NCBI RefSeq assembly: GCF_002741055.1
Contig: NZ_CP016809.1
Coordinates: 3,760,501 to 3,824,500, forward strand
From: Paenibacillus ihbetae
GTDB lineage: Bacteria; Bacillota; Bacilli; Paenibacillales; Paenibacillaceae
DNA length: 64,000 nt
Direction: 5' to 3'
Below the pieces are notes generated by a model. That model searched no databases and was not told the origin of the DNA. It worked only from the letters and a program-made list of their open reading frames with translations. The translations under genes were made by a program, and so were the position numbers. This document shows, piece after piece, positions 18,460-26,876 of the stretch. Each line of letters starts with the position of its first letter. Position 1 is the stretch's first letter.

Positions 18460-18485
18460 ACTTAGTAAAGCTTATCGGTTTTTTA
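18452..18485 (+). terminator. Intrinsic terminator between yvyF and flgM
   Basis: ACCGATAA and TTATCGGT form a perfect 8-bp stem with a 12-base loop, followed by TTTTTATTTTA. Confidence 0.85.
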
Positions 18486-18506
18486 TTTTAAGTGAGGTGA
18501 TTGAAC

Positions 18507-18803
18507 GTGAAGATTAACGAATCGGGACGCGTGAACGGCGTCAATTCGTATCAACGGAATATAGAATCTCGGGAGTTGCAGCATATCGATAAGAAGAAAC
18601 GCAAGAAGGACGAAGTATCGATTTCACCGGAGGCGATGGAACTGAGCGCACAAAGCAAGGTACAGGATCCGGAGCGCACAGAGAAAATCCAGCGCTTGAA
18701 GGAAGCCGTATCTAACGGCACCTATGAAGTGCCGGCAGATCGTCTTGTAGATAAATTGCTCCCGTATTTTCAAACCTACAATAAATCGGGTGAATCCAAG
18801 TGA
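18507..18803 (+). CDS. flgM: Anti-sigma factor FlgM
   Basis: 98 residues from the GTG at 18507, giving the usual MKIN start and a 6-base gap to AGTGAGGTGA; the TTG at 18501 touches that ribosome site. FlgM binds and holds back sigma-D until the hook-basal body is finished. The N-terminal half is polar and disordered, as expected. The C-terminal half carries the sigma-binding region with KIQRLKEAVSNGTYEV and DRLVDKLL. It overlaps flgN by 4 bases (GTGA). A sigma-D-like promoter upstream would make a feedback loop. Confidence 0.93.
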   Translation: MKINESGRVNGVNSYQRNIESRELQHIDKKKRKKDEVSISPEAMELSAQSKVQDPERTEKIQRLKEAVSNGTYEVPADRLVDKLLPYFQTYNKSGESK

Positions 18804-19300
18804 GTGCAAGATCCATTATCGATTATATGAAGCGTCAGGACGAGCTGCACCGGCAGCTGATCGAGGCGGGGAATGATAAGAAGCAAGCCATTATAGCGAA
18901 CGATGTGGAACGCCTGGCAGCAGTCATGAACAGGGAGAACCGCCTGCTGAAGCAGGTGGCGGAAACGGAAGCGCTGCGACAAGGCGCTGCAGAGGAGTTT
19001 TTGCGCGAGAAGGGCATCCGCTCCCAGCTTCAGCTGACGGTTACTGAAATGACTCGTCTTGTATTTAACCCGGAGGAGAAGACGGAGCTGCTGGATGTGC
19101 AACGTCAATTAATGGACAGGCTGACGGAGCTTAAGGAATTGAATCAGATCAACCGGGAACTGATTGAACAGTCCCTTGCATTTATAGACTACAGCCTAAA
19201 TCTGCTGGTCAGCCGTCCAGAAGATGACATGCTATATCAGAATCCGAACCAGCCGAGTACGGCAGGCAAAGGCCGAAGCATGTTTGATACCAGGGCATAA
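18800..19300 (+). CDS. flgN: Flagellar chaperone FlgN
   Basis: 166 residues, entirely helical, with the FlgN family pattern of a long antiparallel coiled coil. It is a cytosolic export chaperone for the hook-filament junction proteins FlgK and FlgL, which are encoded just downstream. The GTG start lies inside the flgM stop overlap, which points to coupled translation. The C-terminal ~40 residues are polar (NPNQPSTAGKG) and probably disordered; in FlgN this part carries the substrate-binding region. Confidence 0.9.
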   Translation: MSARSIIDYMKRQDELHRQLIEAGNDKKQAIIANDVERLAAVMNRENRLLKQVAETEALRQGAAEEFLREKGIRSQLQLTVTEMTRLVFNPEEKTELLDVQRQLMDRLTELKELNQINRELIEQSLAFIDYSLNLLVSRPEDDMLYQNPNQPSTAGKGRSMFDTRA

Positions 19301-19319
19301 GAAGAAAGGAATAGGTACG

Positions 19320-20891
19320 ATGAGATCAACATTTCATTTGCTCGAAATCGGAAAACGGGGCTTGATTGCCCAGCAGGCTGCGATTAACACGGCCGGCCAT
19401 AACGTAACGAATGCGAATACCCCTGGTTATTCCCGGCAGACCACGCGTCTGGTTGCATCTAGCCCGATTGCCTTCCCGGGAATGCAGCGCTCGCAGGCAG
19501 CGGGCCAGCTCGGCATGGGCGTGGAAGCGGAGAGCATCCGGCGGGTACGCGATTATCTACTGGATATTGAATATCGGAATCAAAATACGAATTTGTCAAC
19601 ATGGAACGTTCAGCAGGAGACGCTTTCGAATATCGAGGGGATATTCAACGAACCTTCGGAGAGCAGTTTAAGCGCAAGTGTTGCGGAGTTTTGGACAGCA
19701 TGGCAGACGCTGAGCAAAAATCCGAGCGATACGGATTTATCGGCCCGCATGGCCGTTCAGCAGAAGGCGATCGCATTGACGGAGACGTTTAACCACATAT
19801 ACTCCCAGCTGGATACGCTTCGCAACAATTTGACTTCCCGCATCGACACCAAGGTGGAGGAAGCTAACAATTATATCGATCAGATTGCGGAGCTGACGCG
19901 AAGCATTAAACGGATCGAGGGTCTTGGCGACAATGCGAATGACCTGAGAGATAAGCGGGACTTACTGGTCGATCAGCTCTCCGTTCTCGGTAATGTCAGC
20001 GTGACCGAAACGGGCGATGTATATCAGGTGACGTTCGGAAACCAGGTCGTAGTTGATGATATGGCGTCTACCCCGGTGACCGCAGCGATTGCCACTGCGT
20101 TAACGGGCGGTGAGATTGCCGGCTACGTGACGTCCCGCGACGTTCATGTGGAAACGTACATCAACCAGCTTAACATTATGGCAAATACGCTCGCGACCGG
20201 TAAAGTGGAAGTAACGCTTCCGGCAGGCACGATTCTGCCTCCAGGCGTCTCCATCCCGAATGCGGTGATGGATCCAACCAATCCGCGCAAGCTGGCCCAA
20301 GACACGAAGCATACGGTGGATGGTCTAAACGGGTTGCATAAGCTGGGTTATACATTGAATGAACCGGCAACCGCAGGGACAGATTTCTTCGTATCGGCAG
20401 ACGGCGGACCGATTACTGCGGGGAACATGAGATTAAGCACCACCATTCAGGCGGATTTGAAAAATATCGCAGCGTCCCTACGTACGGAGATGAAGACAAA
20501 CCCGGACGGCAGTACGGCCGAAGTCGTTCTAAAAGGGAATGGCGGCATGGCCTTATTGATTGCCGGCTTGTCGGAACGCACATTCAGCTTTAACCCGAAC
20601 AACAATAACGGCGGCGTAACGGATATAACAAGTTTTGAAGGATATTTGCAGTCGGTCATTTCCAAATTAGGTACGGACAGCAGTAACGCTAAGAAAATGG
20701 TGGAGAACGGGGGGCTGCTTGTAGAGCACGCCGACACGCTCCGCATGTCAATCAGCAGTGTCTCGCTCGATGAAGAAATGTCCGATCTTATCCGCTTCCA
20801 GCATGCTTATAGCGCATCCGCGCGCGTTGTTACGACAATCGACGAGATGCTGGATAAATTAATCAACAGCACCGGCATTGTCGGCAGATAG
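19320..20891 (+). CDS. flgK: Flagellar hook-associated protein 1 (FlgK)
   Basis: 523 residues from the ATG at 19320 behind AAAGGAATAGG. It forms the first junction ring between hook and filament. The N-terminal block has the rod/hook motif AAINTAGHNVTNANTPGYSRQ and the C-terminal block has the matching SVSLDEEMSDLIRFQHAYSASARVV with the final helix. Between them come the FlgK coiled region and a variable surface domain. The frame is open upstream to 19224, inside flgN, but that part lacks a start with a ribosome site. flgL follows 12 bases downstream. Confidence 0.97.
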   Translation: MRSTFHLLEIGKRGLIAQQAAINTAGHNVTNANTPGYSRQTTRLVASSPIAFPGMQRSQAAGQLGMGVEAESIRRVRDYLLDIEYRNQNTNLSTWNVQQETLSNIEGIFNEPSESSLSASVAEFWTAWQTLSKNPSDTDLSARMAVQQKAIALTETFNHIYSQLDTLRNNLTSRIDTKVEEANNYIDQIAELTRSIKRIEGLGDNANDLRDKRDLLVDQLSVLGNVSVTETGDVYQVTFGNQVVVDDMASTPVTAAIATALTGGEIAGYVTSRDVHVETYINQLNIMANTLATGKVEVTLPAGTILPPGVSIPNAVMDPTNPRKLAQDTKHTVDGLNGLHKLGYTLNEPATAGTDFFVSADGGPITAGNMRLSTTIQADLKNIAASLRTEMKTNPDGSTAEVVLKGNGGMALLIAGLSERTFSFNPNNNNGGVTDITSFEGYLQSVISKLGTDSSNAKKMVENGGLLVEHADTLRMSISSVSLDEEMSDLIRFQHAYSASARVVTTIDEMLDKLINSTGIVGR

Positions 20892-20903
20892 GAGGAATGA
20901 ATG

Positions 20904-21797
20904 ATGCGGATTACGCAATCCATGATGACCAGCACCATGATGAGCGGCCTGCAGGGTAACTACAAACGCCTGGACAAATACCAGGAGCAGATGATGACCC
21001 AGCGCCGGATCAATCGTCCTTCCGACGATCCGGTCGGCGTTGCCAGCGCTCTGCAATACCGCAGCCAAATTACGGCGACGACGCAGTTTGAGCAAAACGC
21101 GGAAGATGCGGACTCGTGGCTGAAGTATGGGGACACGGTCATGACCGAGGTTACGCAAATCATTCAGCGTTTATCGGAGCTGGCCGTTCAAGGTGGAACG
21201 GATACGGTTCCTAAGGATGCGCGTGAGAATATTGCGGCCGAGGTGGATCAACTATTTCATCAGCTAGTTTCATTAGGGAACTCTCAATTTAAGGGGAAGT
21301 ATATATTTAACGGAGAACGGACGGACCAGAAGCCTTTTCCGGACGATCCTGTGGGGACGGCGTACAAGTTGGATACTGGTGAAGTGCGATATCAGGTAGG
21401 GGCTGGAATAACTGTTACTGTAAACACTCTTGGGGAGCAGGTATTTGGTGCACATGGAGATGCCTCCGGCATTTTTGTTGTGGTAAATAATTTGAAGCAA
21501 GCTTTACTTGCGGATGATACCACAGGTATTCAGAATGCAATTCCTGCTTTACAAAAAAACCTGGAGACCACCGTTACAAAACAGGCTGAAATGGGTGGCA
21601 AGCAGAATAGATTGGAATTTACACTCAGCAGGCTTGGCGATTTGAATATTAATTATATGGATCTTCAATCTAAGGTGGAGGACGCTGATATTTCAAAGGT
21701 CATTATTGATCTGAAAACATCGGAGAGCATTTATCAGGCTTCATTGGATACAATTGCCCGGATCATTCGTCCGAGCTTGATGGATTTCCTAAGATAA
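20904..21797 (+). CDS. flgL: Flagellar hook-associated protein 3 (FlgL)
   Basis: 297 residues. It is the second junction protein and is related to flagellin. The N-terminal flagellin-like block includes KYQEQMMTQRRINRPSDDPVG; the C-terminal helix pattern (DISKVIIDLKTSESIYQASL) matches. ATGATG offers two starts; 20904 is 7 bases from AGGAGGA and gives MRIT, 20901 is only 4 bases away. Base composition changes inside the gene near 21260, from GC-rich codons to AT-rich ones, and the AT-rich style then continues for some 15 kb. Confidence 0.95.
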   Translation: MRITQSMMTSTMMSGLQGNYKRLDKYQEQMMTQRRINRPSDDPVGVASALQYRSQITATTQFEQNAEDADSWLKYGDTVMTEVTQIIQRLSELAVQGGTDTVPKDARENIAAEVDQLFHQLVSLGNSQFKGKYIFNGERTDQKPFPDDPVGTAYKLDTGEVRYQVGAGITVTVNTLGEQVFGAHGDASGIFVVVNNLKQALLADDTTGIQNAIPALQKNLETTVTKQAEMGGKQNRLEFTLSRLGDLNINYMDLQSKVEDADISKVIIDLKTSESIYQASLDTIARIIRPSLMDFLR

Positions 21798-21809
21798 GGG
21801 GGAATATGA

Positions 21810-22385
21810 ATGAATATCCCCCGTATTCAAATTCAGCAAGGGTATTCACAAATAGGGCTTGAAACAACAAAAGGTCAACAAAGCATTGAGCAGGCAAGAC
21901 CATCACTTAACATGAGACAGCGGCACGGTCAACTTGAGATGGAGAGGACTAGTCCTGTATTAGAAGTTGATTCGAGAAGAGCTTGGTCTGCACTCGGCAA
22001 GGCCCGATTCGAGGAAATGACGGACCGTGTGTCGCAATCTTCTCTTCAGATCTCCATGCACAATATTGCAGATATTGCCCGTAACGGGGATCGGATGATG
22101 GCTTTTCATGAAGGCGGCAACGTATTTGCAGAGATTGCAAGGGACAACGTATTTGGAGAGCGGCCTAGAGTCGAGGTTACGGGGGAGCCGGGATACGACA
22201 ATGTGGATGTCACTTTTATACCGGGCCAAGTACATACAAATTACACGCCGGGCGGCGTTACTTTTAATCCCGAGATCTACAAGCCGGTCATTGATTACTA
22301 TCCTGGCAAGGTCAATCCGTATTTGGTTCATCAAAATTTTATATTTATGTCTGCGACGGGCAAGCAGCTGGATGCAGTTGTCTAA
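21810..22385 (+). CDS. yviE: YviE-like DUF6470 flagellar-locus protein
   Basis: 191 residues without signal peptide or membrane segment. The gene lies between flgL and fliW exactly as yviE does in B. subtilis. The N-terminus (PRIQIQQGYSQIGLETTKGQQSIEQARP) and the C-terminal GEVTFNPE/YYPGKV-like block with FTPGGV-type turns fit the DUF6470 family. Its function is not known; an accessory flagellar role is inferred only from the position. The ATG at 21810 has GGGGGAATATGA upstream. It starts 12 bases after flgL and is probably cotranscribed. Confidence 0.85.
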   Translation: MNIPRIQIQQGYSQIGLETTKGQQSIEQARPSLNMRQRHGQLEMERTSPVLEVDSRRAWSALGKARFEEMTDRVSQSSLQISMHNIADIARNGDRMMAFHEGGNVFAEIARDNVFGERPRVEVTGEPGYDNVDVTFIPGQVHTNYTPGGVTFNPEIYKPVIDYYPGKVNPYLVHQNFIFMSATGKQLDAVV

Positions 22386-22396
22386 CGACAGGTATA

Positions 22397-22433
22397 CAAT
22401 AGCTATAATGGACAGGTGTCATTATAGCTATTG
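22397..22433 (+). repeat. Perfect 14-bp inverted repeat before fliW
   Basis: CAATAGCTATAATG and CATTATAGCTATTG are exact complements around a 9-base loop. No T-run follows (TTGTTAG), so it is not a standard terminator. It sits 28 bases before fliW and could set the mRNA ratio between yviE and fliW-csrA. Confidence 0.8.
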
Positions 22434-22460
22434 TTGTTAGAAAGGGAGGATCGGAAGGGC

Positions 22461-22922
22461 ATGATTGTCAATACAAAGAGATTTGGGCCTATCCATATTA
22501 CAGAAGAACAAGTAATAACTTTTATAGGGCCTGTACTAGGCTTTAATGGCTTGGATAAGTACGTGATCATTCAATCTGAAGATAAGCAGCATCCGTTTGA
22601 ATTTTTACAATCCATTGAGGATGAAAATTTGACGTTTATCGTTACGGATCCGTTTATCTTTTTTAAAGAATATGAATTTCAACTTGATCCTCATTGGATT
22701 GAGGTTTTGGGGGTGCAAAGCGTGGAAGAGGTTCAGGTGATGGCGATTGTAACGGCTCGTTCTGCTGAGGATATTACCTGTAACTTAAAAGCTCCGATTG
22801 TACTGAACAGGGATAGAAACATCGCTGCCCAGATCATTTTGGATCATGGAAACTATACAACAAAACAACCGTTGGGAGGGAAGAAAGGAGAAGGGTCTGA
22901 TGTTAATCCTGTCACGAAATAA
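22461..22922 (+). CDS. fliW: Flagellar assembly factor FliW
   Basis: 153 residues from the ATG at 22461 (MIVNTKRFG), behind AAAGGGAGG; the frame upstream runs through the inverted repeat. FliW binds free flagellin or CsrA. When flagellin is exported, FliW is released and binds CsrA, lifting the block on hag translation. Family marks are FGPIHI, FIGPVLGF and the ICNLKAPIV-type block (here CNLKAPIVLN). The 3' end overlaps csrA by 23 bases, consistent with coupled synthesis of the two partners. Confidence 0.95.
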   Translation: MIVNTKRFGPIHITEEQVITFIGPVLGFNGLDKYVIIQSEDKQHPFEFLQSIEDENLTFIVTDPFIFFKEYEFQLDPHWIEVLGVQSVEEVQVMAIVTARSAEDITCNLKAPIVLNRDRNIAAQIILDHGNYTTKQPLGGKKGEGSDVNPVTK

Positions 22923-23136
22923 GGGGCAAAAAATCATGATTAATGATAATATCGTCCTCTCCGTTATTGAGATCAACGGAGATCAGGTCCGGATCGGTAT
23001 CGAGGCGCCTTCGAATGTGGCGATTTATCGAGAAGAAATTTATGAGGCAATCAAACAGCAGAATCAGCACGCCATAGAGTTTAATACAGACATTCAGGAT
23101 ATTTTAAATCAAGTAGCAGCACAAAAAAAGGAATAA
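22900..23136 (+). CDS. csrA: RNA-binding translational regulator CsrA
   Basis: 78 residues from the ATG at 22900 (MLILSRNKGQKIMI), which is the standard CsrA start; AAAGGAGAAGGG lies upstream within fliW. CsrA dimers bind GGA motifs and in Bacillus block translation of hag. The RNA-binding residues of strands 1 and 5 are in place (L-SRN at the start, VAIYREEIYEAI near 45). The C-terminal tail is ~15 residues longer than in enteric CsrA, typical of Gram-positive forms that bind FliW. Confidence 0.96.
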   Translation: MLILSRNKGQKIMINDNIVLSVIEINGDQVRIGIEAPSNVAIYREEIYEAIKQQNQHAIEFNTDIQDILNQVAAQKKE

Positions 23137-23164
23137 AAAATCTATTAAAAAAATCAATCTGCTA

Positions 23165-23191
23165 TAAACATTAAGGTTAAAACGCCGATAA
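23165..23191 (+). promoter_or_regulatory. Sigma-D promoter of hag
   Basis: TAAA, exactly 15 bases, then GCCGATAA: a match to the flagellar sigma-D consensus in all but the last base. It lies ~110 bases before the flagellin start and gives a leader with CsrA sites. Confidence 0.9.
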
Positions 23192-23259
23192 ATATAGTAG
23201 TGGGTCAAAGACGTAGCAGTGACGGCCGAATGCTATGGTCTTGATCACAAAAGGGTGAA

Positions 23260-23296
23260 GCATGGATGCGAATCACCAACATATTCCAAGGAGGAG
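23260..23296 (+). promoter_or_regulatory. Probable CsrA binding sites in the hag leader
   Basis: GCATGGATGC (23260-23269) can place GGA in a small hairpin loop, and CCAAGGAGGAG (23287-23296) puts GGA in the ribosome site itself. This two-site layout is the one known for B. subtilis hag, where CsrA covers the ribosome site. Confidence 0.65.
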
Positions 23297-23303
23297 TTTT
23301 ATC

Positions 23304-24137
23304 ATGCGTATTAACCACAATATCAGCTCTTACAACACGCAACGCCAATTGACTTTCAACAACACACAACAAGGTAAATCCCTGGAGAAATTGTCTTCCG
23401 GTTACAGAATCAACCGTGCAGCTGACGATGCTGCTGGTCTGGCGATTTCCGAAAAAATGCGTAACCAAATTCGTGGGTTAGAGCAAGCAAACAAAAATGC
23501 ACTGGATGGCATCTCCTTAATCCAAGTAGCTGAAGGTGCTTTGAACGAAACTCATGCAATGTTGCAACGTATGGCTGAGCTATATGTACAAGGCGGTAAC
23601 GAAACCTTGACCACATCTGATGCAGAAAAGATTGATGCTGAGATTGCACAACTGTCTGCTCAAATTGACAGCATCGCTACACAAACACAATTTAACGGTA
23701 AGAAACTGATTGCCGCTAACGTTACTGGTAATCTTACTTTCCAAGTTGGGGCTAACAGTGGAGAAACAATTACAGTTGCTCTTCAAAAAGCAGATGCGGC
23801 TACTTTAGGTGTGGATATGACAGCGCTTGGTTCGTTGGCAACTACTCCTACCAACGCAACAGCATCTACTGCTCTGACTAAAGTTCAAACTGCAATCAAT
23901 ACTGTTTCTCAAATTCGTTCCGATCTCGGTGCTGTTCAAAACCGTTTGGAACATACAATCAACAACCTGGGTACTACTGCTGAGAACCTTCAGGCTGCTG
24001 AATCCCGTATTCGCGATGTTGATATGGCTAAAGAAATGTCGAACTTCACCAAAAATAACATTCTTCAACAAGCTGCAACTGCTATGCTCGCCCAAGCTAA
24101 CCAACAGCCTCAAGGTGTATTGCAATTGCTTCGTTAA
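23304..24137 (+). CDS. hag: Flagellin
   Basis: 277 residues, the filament protein. N-terminal D0/D1 region: MRINHNISSYNTQRQL and LSSGYRINRAADDAAGLAISEKMR. C-terminal D1/D0 region: NRLEHTINNL, ESRIRDVDMAKEMSNFTKNNILQQA, ending VLQLLR. The middle region (~residues 145-195) is short and rich in Thr, Ser and Ala, the likely place for O-glycosylation by the enzymes at 30890-35656. The ATG at 23304 follows CCAAGGAGGAG. Codons are those of an abundant protein. Regulation is by sigma-D and by CsrA/FliW. Confidence 0.98.
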   Translation: MRINHNISSYNTQRQLTFNNTQQGKSLEKLSSGYRINRAADDAAGLAISEKMRNQIRGLEQANKNALDGISLIQVAEGALNETHAMLQRMAELYVQGGNETLTTSDAEKIDAEIAQLSAQIDSIATQTQFNGKKLIAANVTGNLTFQVGANSGETITVALQKADAATLGVDMTALGSLATTPTNATASTALTKVQTAINTVSQIRSDLGAVQNRLEHTINNLGTTAENLQAAESRIRDVDMAKEMSNFTKNNILQQAATAMLAQANQQPQGVLQLLR

Positions 24138-24150
24138 TCTATTTTTTGAA

Positions 24151-24179
24151 GGGCCGGCCGGTTTTCCGGCCGGTTTTTC
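24151..24179 (+). terminator. Strong terminator after hag
   Basis: CCGGCCGG, TTTT loop, CCGGCCGG, then TTTTT. It separates hag from flaG-fliD-fliS-fliT, for which no separate promoter was seen in the 22 bases left. Confidence 0.92.
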
Positions 24180-24201
24180 TTATTAACTGGAGGGAATTGG
24201 T

Positions 24202-24546
24202 GTGCAAATTTCTGGGGAACAGACCCGGGCTTCCATTTCTTCTTATAGACGAACGGACAACCAGATGCCTGTACAGAATGGATCCGACCAACTGGAGTTT
24301 CACGTTGAACTGGATTCCGTAAATAGACAGGAGTTAAATCAGCTTGTTGAGAAATACAACAAAGCGTTACAAGAGAATGGGACAGAGCTAAAGGTCAGTA
24401 TACATGAAAAGACACAATCTATTGTTGTTAAAATAGTTGATATCCACACAGATGAGGTAATAAAGGAGATTCCGCCGGAGAAAATGCTTGATCTGGTCTA
24501 TAATTTATGTCAGAGCCTAGGGATCTTTGTTGATGAAAAACGTTGA
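24202..24546 (+). CDS. flaG: FlaG-like protein (YvyC)
   Basis: 114 residues with a GTG start after ACTGGAGGG. The C-terminal ~70 residues are the FlaG domain (LKVSIHEKTQSIVVKIVD, EVIKEIPPEKMLDL). FlaG proteins affect filament length in some bacteria; the exact role in Bacillales is unclear. It precedes fliD, as in B. subtilis. It should be transcribed with fliD-fliS-fliT. Confidence 0.9.
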   Translation: MQISGEQTRASISSYRRTDNQMPVQNGSDQLEFHVELDSVNRQELNQLVEKYNKALQENGTELKVSIHEKTQSIVVKIVDIHTDEVIKEIPPEKMLDLVYNLCQSLGIFVDEKR

Positions 24547-24562
24547 AGGGAGTGAATAGTAA

Positions 24563-26098
24563 GTGAGTAACATATCATCGTTGTATAATCCAATTAGATA
24601 CACGGGTCTTGGATCTGGAATGGATATTGATAGTATTGTCAAAAGTCTAATGGATGTTGAACGACTGCCGCTACAAAAGCTTACCCGACAAAGAACCAGT
24701 TTAATATGGCAGAGGGAAGATTATAGAAGTATGAATACCGCCCTTTCCTCGTTTCGTAGTGCTGCAGAAAAATTAAGATTGAGCAGTGGATTTGAGAGTA
24801 GTCAAGTAACTTCTAGTAACCCAGCGGCTGTAGAAGTTAGTGGATCAAATAGTGCAGGAGCGGGATATAACTCAATAAAAGTACTGAATCTCGCAACCTC
24901 GGCCTCTATAACAGGACAGGCACTCCCTATTGGTACGAAACCGGAAGATGTTGTAGGTGTAAATGGGACTTTCGAAATTACGGGGCCTAAGGGTACATCC
25001 TCTCCAATTAATATTACTTCAGGGACATCAACGATTTCTTCCATTATTTCCGACATTAATGCGCAATCATATATGACGGGTGTCAAAGCGAATTATGATG
25101 CAAATACTAGACGGATCTTTTTGACAACGGATACGACTGGGGCGGAATCTAAAATCTCAATTAATGATAACGATGGTGCATTAGAAGAGATCTTTAAATT
25201 ATCTGCTTTGTCGGCGGAAGGGAAAAATGCGAAATTTGAATACAACGATGTAAATGGACTAGATAATTATCTTGAGAGTGCCACTAATAATTTTACTCTT
25301 AATGGTCTAACATTCACTTTAAAGGCCCCCACCTCCGAGGCTGTTTCGATCATGGTTACTAAATCGAATAATACCGCTGTGGAAAATATCAAGGAGTTTG
25401 TTAATCAATATAATAATATTATTGACAAGTTTATGGGCGCCACTTCTACTCGTCCTGATAAAAATTATCAGCCTCTTCTTGATGAAGAGAAGGAGGCAAT
25501 GAAGGATTCCCAAATTGAGAAATGGGAATCGAAGGCTCGGCAAGGATCGCTATATAACGATTCAATTTTAAAAGGGGCGTTAGACGATTTCCGTAAGGCG
25601 TTCCGAGAGCCAGTCACGGTTGGCCAAAAATCAGATGGGTCTGACGATAAGAGGCTACTGAGCTCGATTGGTATTACTGTAATGATGGATCCTAAGCAGA
25701 ACGGAAAGCTACAAATTGACGAGGAGAAGCTAAAAAGTGCATTAGCTTCGGACCCGGAAGCAGTAAAGAACATTTTTATGAAACTTCCTAGCGAATCAGC
25801 TAAAGCCGATCCTCAAAAGAGATTTGAGGGAATGGGATTTGCAGAACGACTTTATGAGTCCATAAATAATCAAATTAGTAAGATAAACAAAAAAATTGGT
25901 TTTGGTTCTGCTGAGTCCATTGATGACAGCGTACTTGGAGAGCAGTTAAAACAATTAAATGCCAGAGCTATAACTTTACAAGATCGAATTACTATGATAG
26001 AAAATCGGTATTATAAAAAGTTTACGGCTATGGAAACCGCGTTGCAATCTTTAAATAATAAAGGGTCATGGATTTCTTCTCAACTTAGCTCCCTATAA
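24563..26098 (+). CDS. fliD: Flagellar filament cap protein FliD
   Basis: 511 residues with a GTG start behind GGGAGTG. FliD forms the cap that helps flagellin subunits fold at the filament tip. The N-terminal FliD block shows YTGLGSGMDIDSIVKSLM and coiled sequence; the C-terminal block (from ~residue 280) has NQYNNIIDKF, LLSSIGI and the final coiled coil ending QLSSL. The middle is variable. Its AT-rich composition matches its downstream neighbours and not flgK. Confidence 0.96.
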   Translation: MSNISSLYNPIRYTGLGSGMDIDSIVKSLMDVERLPLQKLTRQRTSLIWQREDYRSMNTALSSFRSAAEKLRLSSGFESSQVTSSNPAAVEVSGSNSAGAGYNSIKVLNLATSASITGQALPIGTKPEDVVGVNGTFEITGPKGTSSPINITSGTSTISSIISDINAQSYMTGVKANYDANTRRIFLTTDTTGAESKISINDNDGALEEIFKLSALSAEGKNAKFEYNDVNGLDNYLESATNNFTLNGLTFTLKAPTSEAVSIMVTKSNNTAVENIKEFVNQYNNIIDKFMGATSTRPDKNYQPLLDEEKEAMKDSQIEKWESKARQGSLYNDSILKGALDDFRKAFREPVTVGQKSDGSDDKRLLSSIGITVMMDPKQNGKLQIDEEKLKSALASDPEAVKNIFMKLPSESAKADPQKRFEGMGFAERLYESINNQISKINKKIGFGSAESIDDSVLGEQLKQLNARAITLQDRITMIENRYYKKFTAMETALQSLNNKGSWISSQLSSL

Positions 26099-26144
26099 AA
26101 TATTAAAATATAAAATTCAGTGAATGGAATGTGAGGACTTCGCA

Positions 26145-26528
26145 ATGCAGACAAGCATACAAGATAAGTATTTAAAAGTTCAGGTCGAGACTGCTTCTCC
26201 AGGTGAGTTGACTCTTTTACTATATCAAGAACTTGTTAGAACCTTGTATAAAGCGCGTCAGCTTGGTACACAAGGTGAATGGTTTAATAGTGTTGAGCCA
26301 CTTCATAAAGGAAGAGATATCTTATTCGAGCTTATGTCTACGCTGGATATGAAATACGATCTTTCTAAAGACTTGTATGAGTTGTACAGCTTTTATGCTC
26401 AATGTATAGCAACAGTTATCATTAAGCATGATGGAGATTTGCTTGATGAAGTCCTGGATTTCGCAAAAGGGATGCTCGATACATGGAAGCAGGTGTTACA
26501 AATTGTGAAAAGCGGTAATACCTTATGA
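26145..26528 (+). CDS. fliS: Flagellin export chaperone FliS
   Basis: 127 residues from the ATG at 26145 (MQTSIQDKYLK), 8 bases after GTGAGG; the frame is open to 26124 but that start has no ribosome site. FliS binds the C-terminus of flagellin and prevents early polymerisation. Family marks are YLKVQVETASPGELTLLLYQ and the four-helix pattern with DILFELMSTLD. The stop overlaps the next start (ATGA), pointing to coupled translation. Confidence 0.95.
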   Translation: MQTSIQDKYLKVQVETASPGELTLLLYQELVRTLYKARQLGTQGEWFNSVEPLHKGRDILFELMSTLDMKYDLSKDLYELYSFYAQCIATVIIKHDGDLLDEVLDFAKGMLDTWKQVLQIVKSGNTL

Positions 26529-26854
26529 GCCTTACAGCTGAAGAAATACTGTTGTCGATTGAGGAAATCTATTCTCAAATACTTCGAGATGATCAGTTTG
26601 ATTCCTACCTTGAGCATGAGGAGGAGTTGGAACAACTATATTCTGATCTTCAGAAAATTAAGTTGGACTCAAAAATCAAACCGTTCCTTGAAAAAATTCA
26701 TCAACTAAATCAGCAATTGGTTGAACGAATGAACAACGAGAAGGCTCTTTTGATGCGGGAAAAGGACATTTTTGAAAGAAAGAAGATTGCTTCTGTCCAG
26801 TACTCGAATCCCGCTACTCAATATGATTCCTATTTTATTGATAAGAAACGGTAA
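26525..26854 (+). CDS. fliT: FliT-like flagellar chaperone
   Basis: 109 residues, fully helical and Glu/Lys-rich, overlapping fliS by 4 bases. Position and size match FliT, the chaperone of FliD. Sequence identity across FliT proteins is low, so the name rests mainly on synteny and the three-helix pattern. The C-terminal ~20 residues are polar. It is the last gene of the normal flagellar order before the accessory block. Confidence 0.75.
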   Translation: MSLTAEEILLSIEEIYSQILRDDQFDSYLEHEEELEQLYSDLQKIKLDSKIKPFLEKIHQLNQQLVERMNNEKALLMREKDIFERKKIASVQYSNPATQYDSYFIDKKR

Positions 26855-26876
26855 TTAACTCAAAGGAGGGCTGTAA

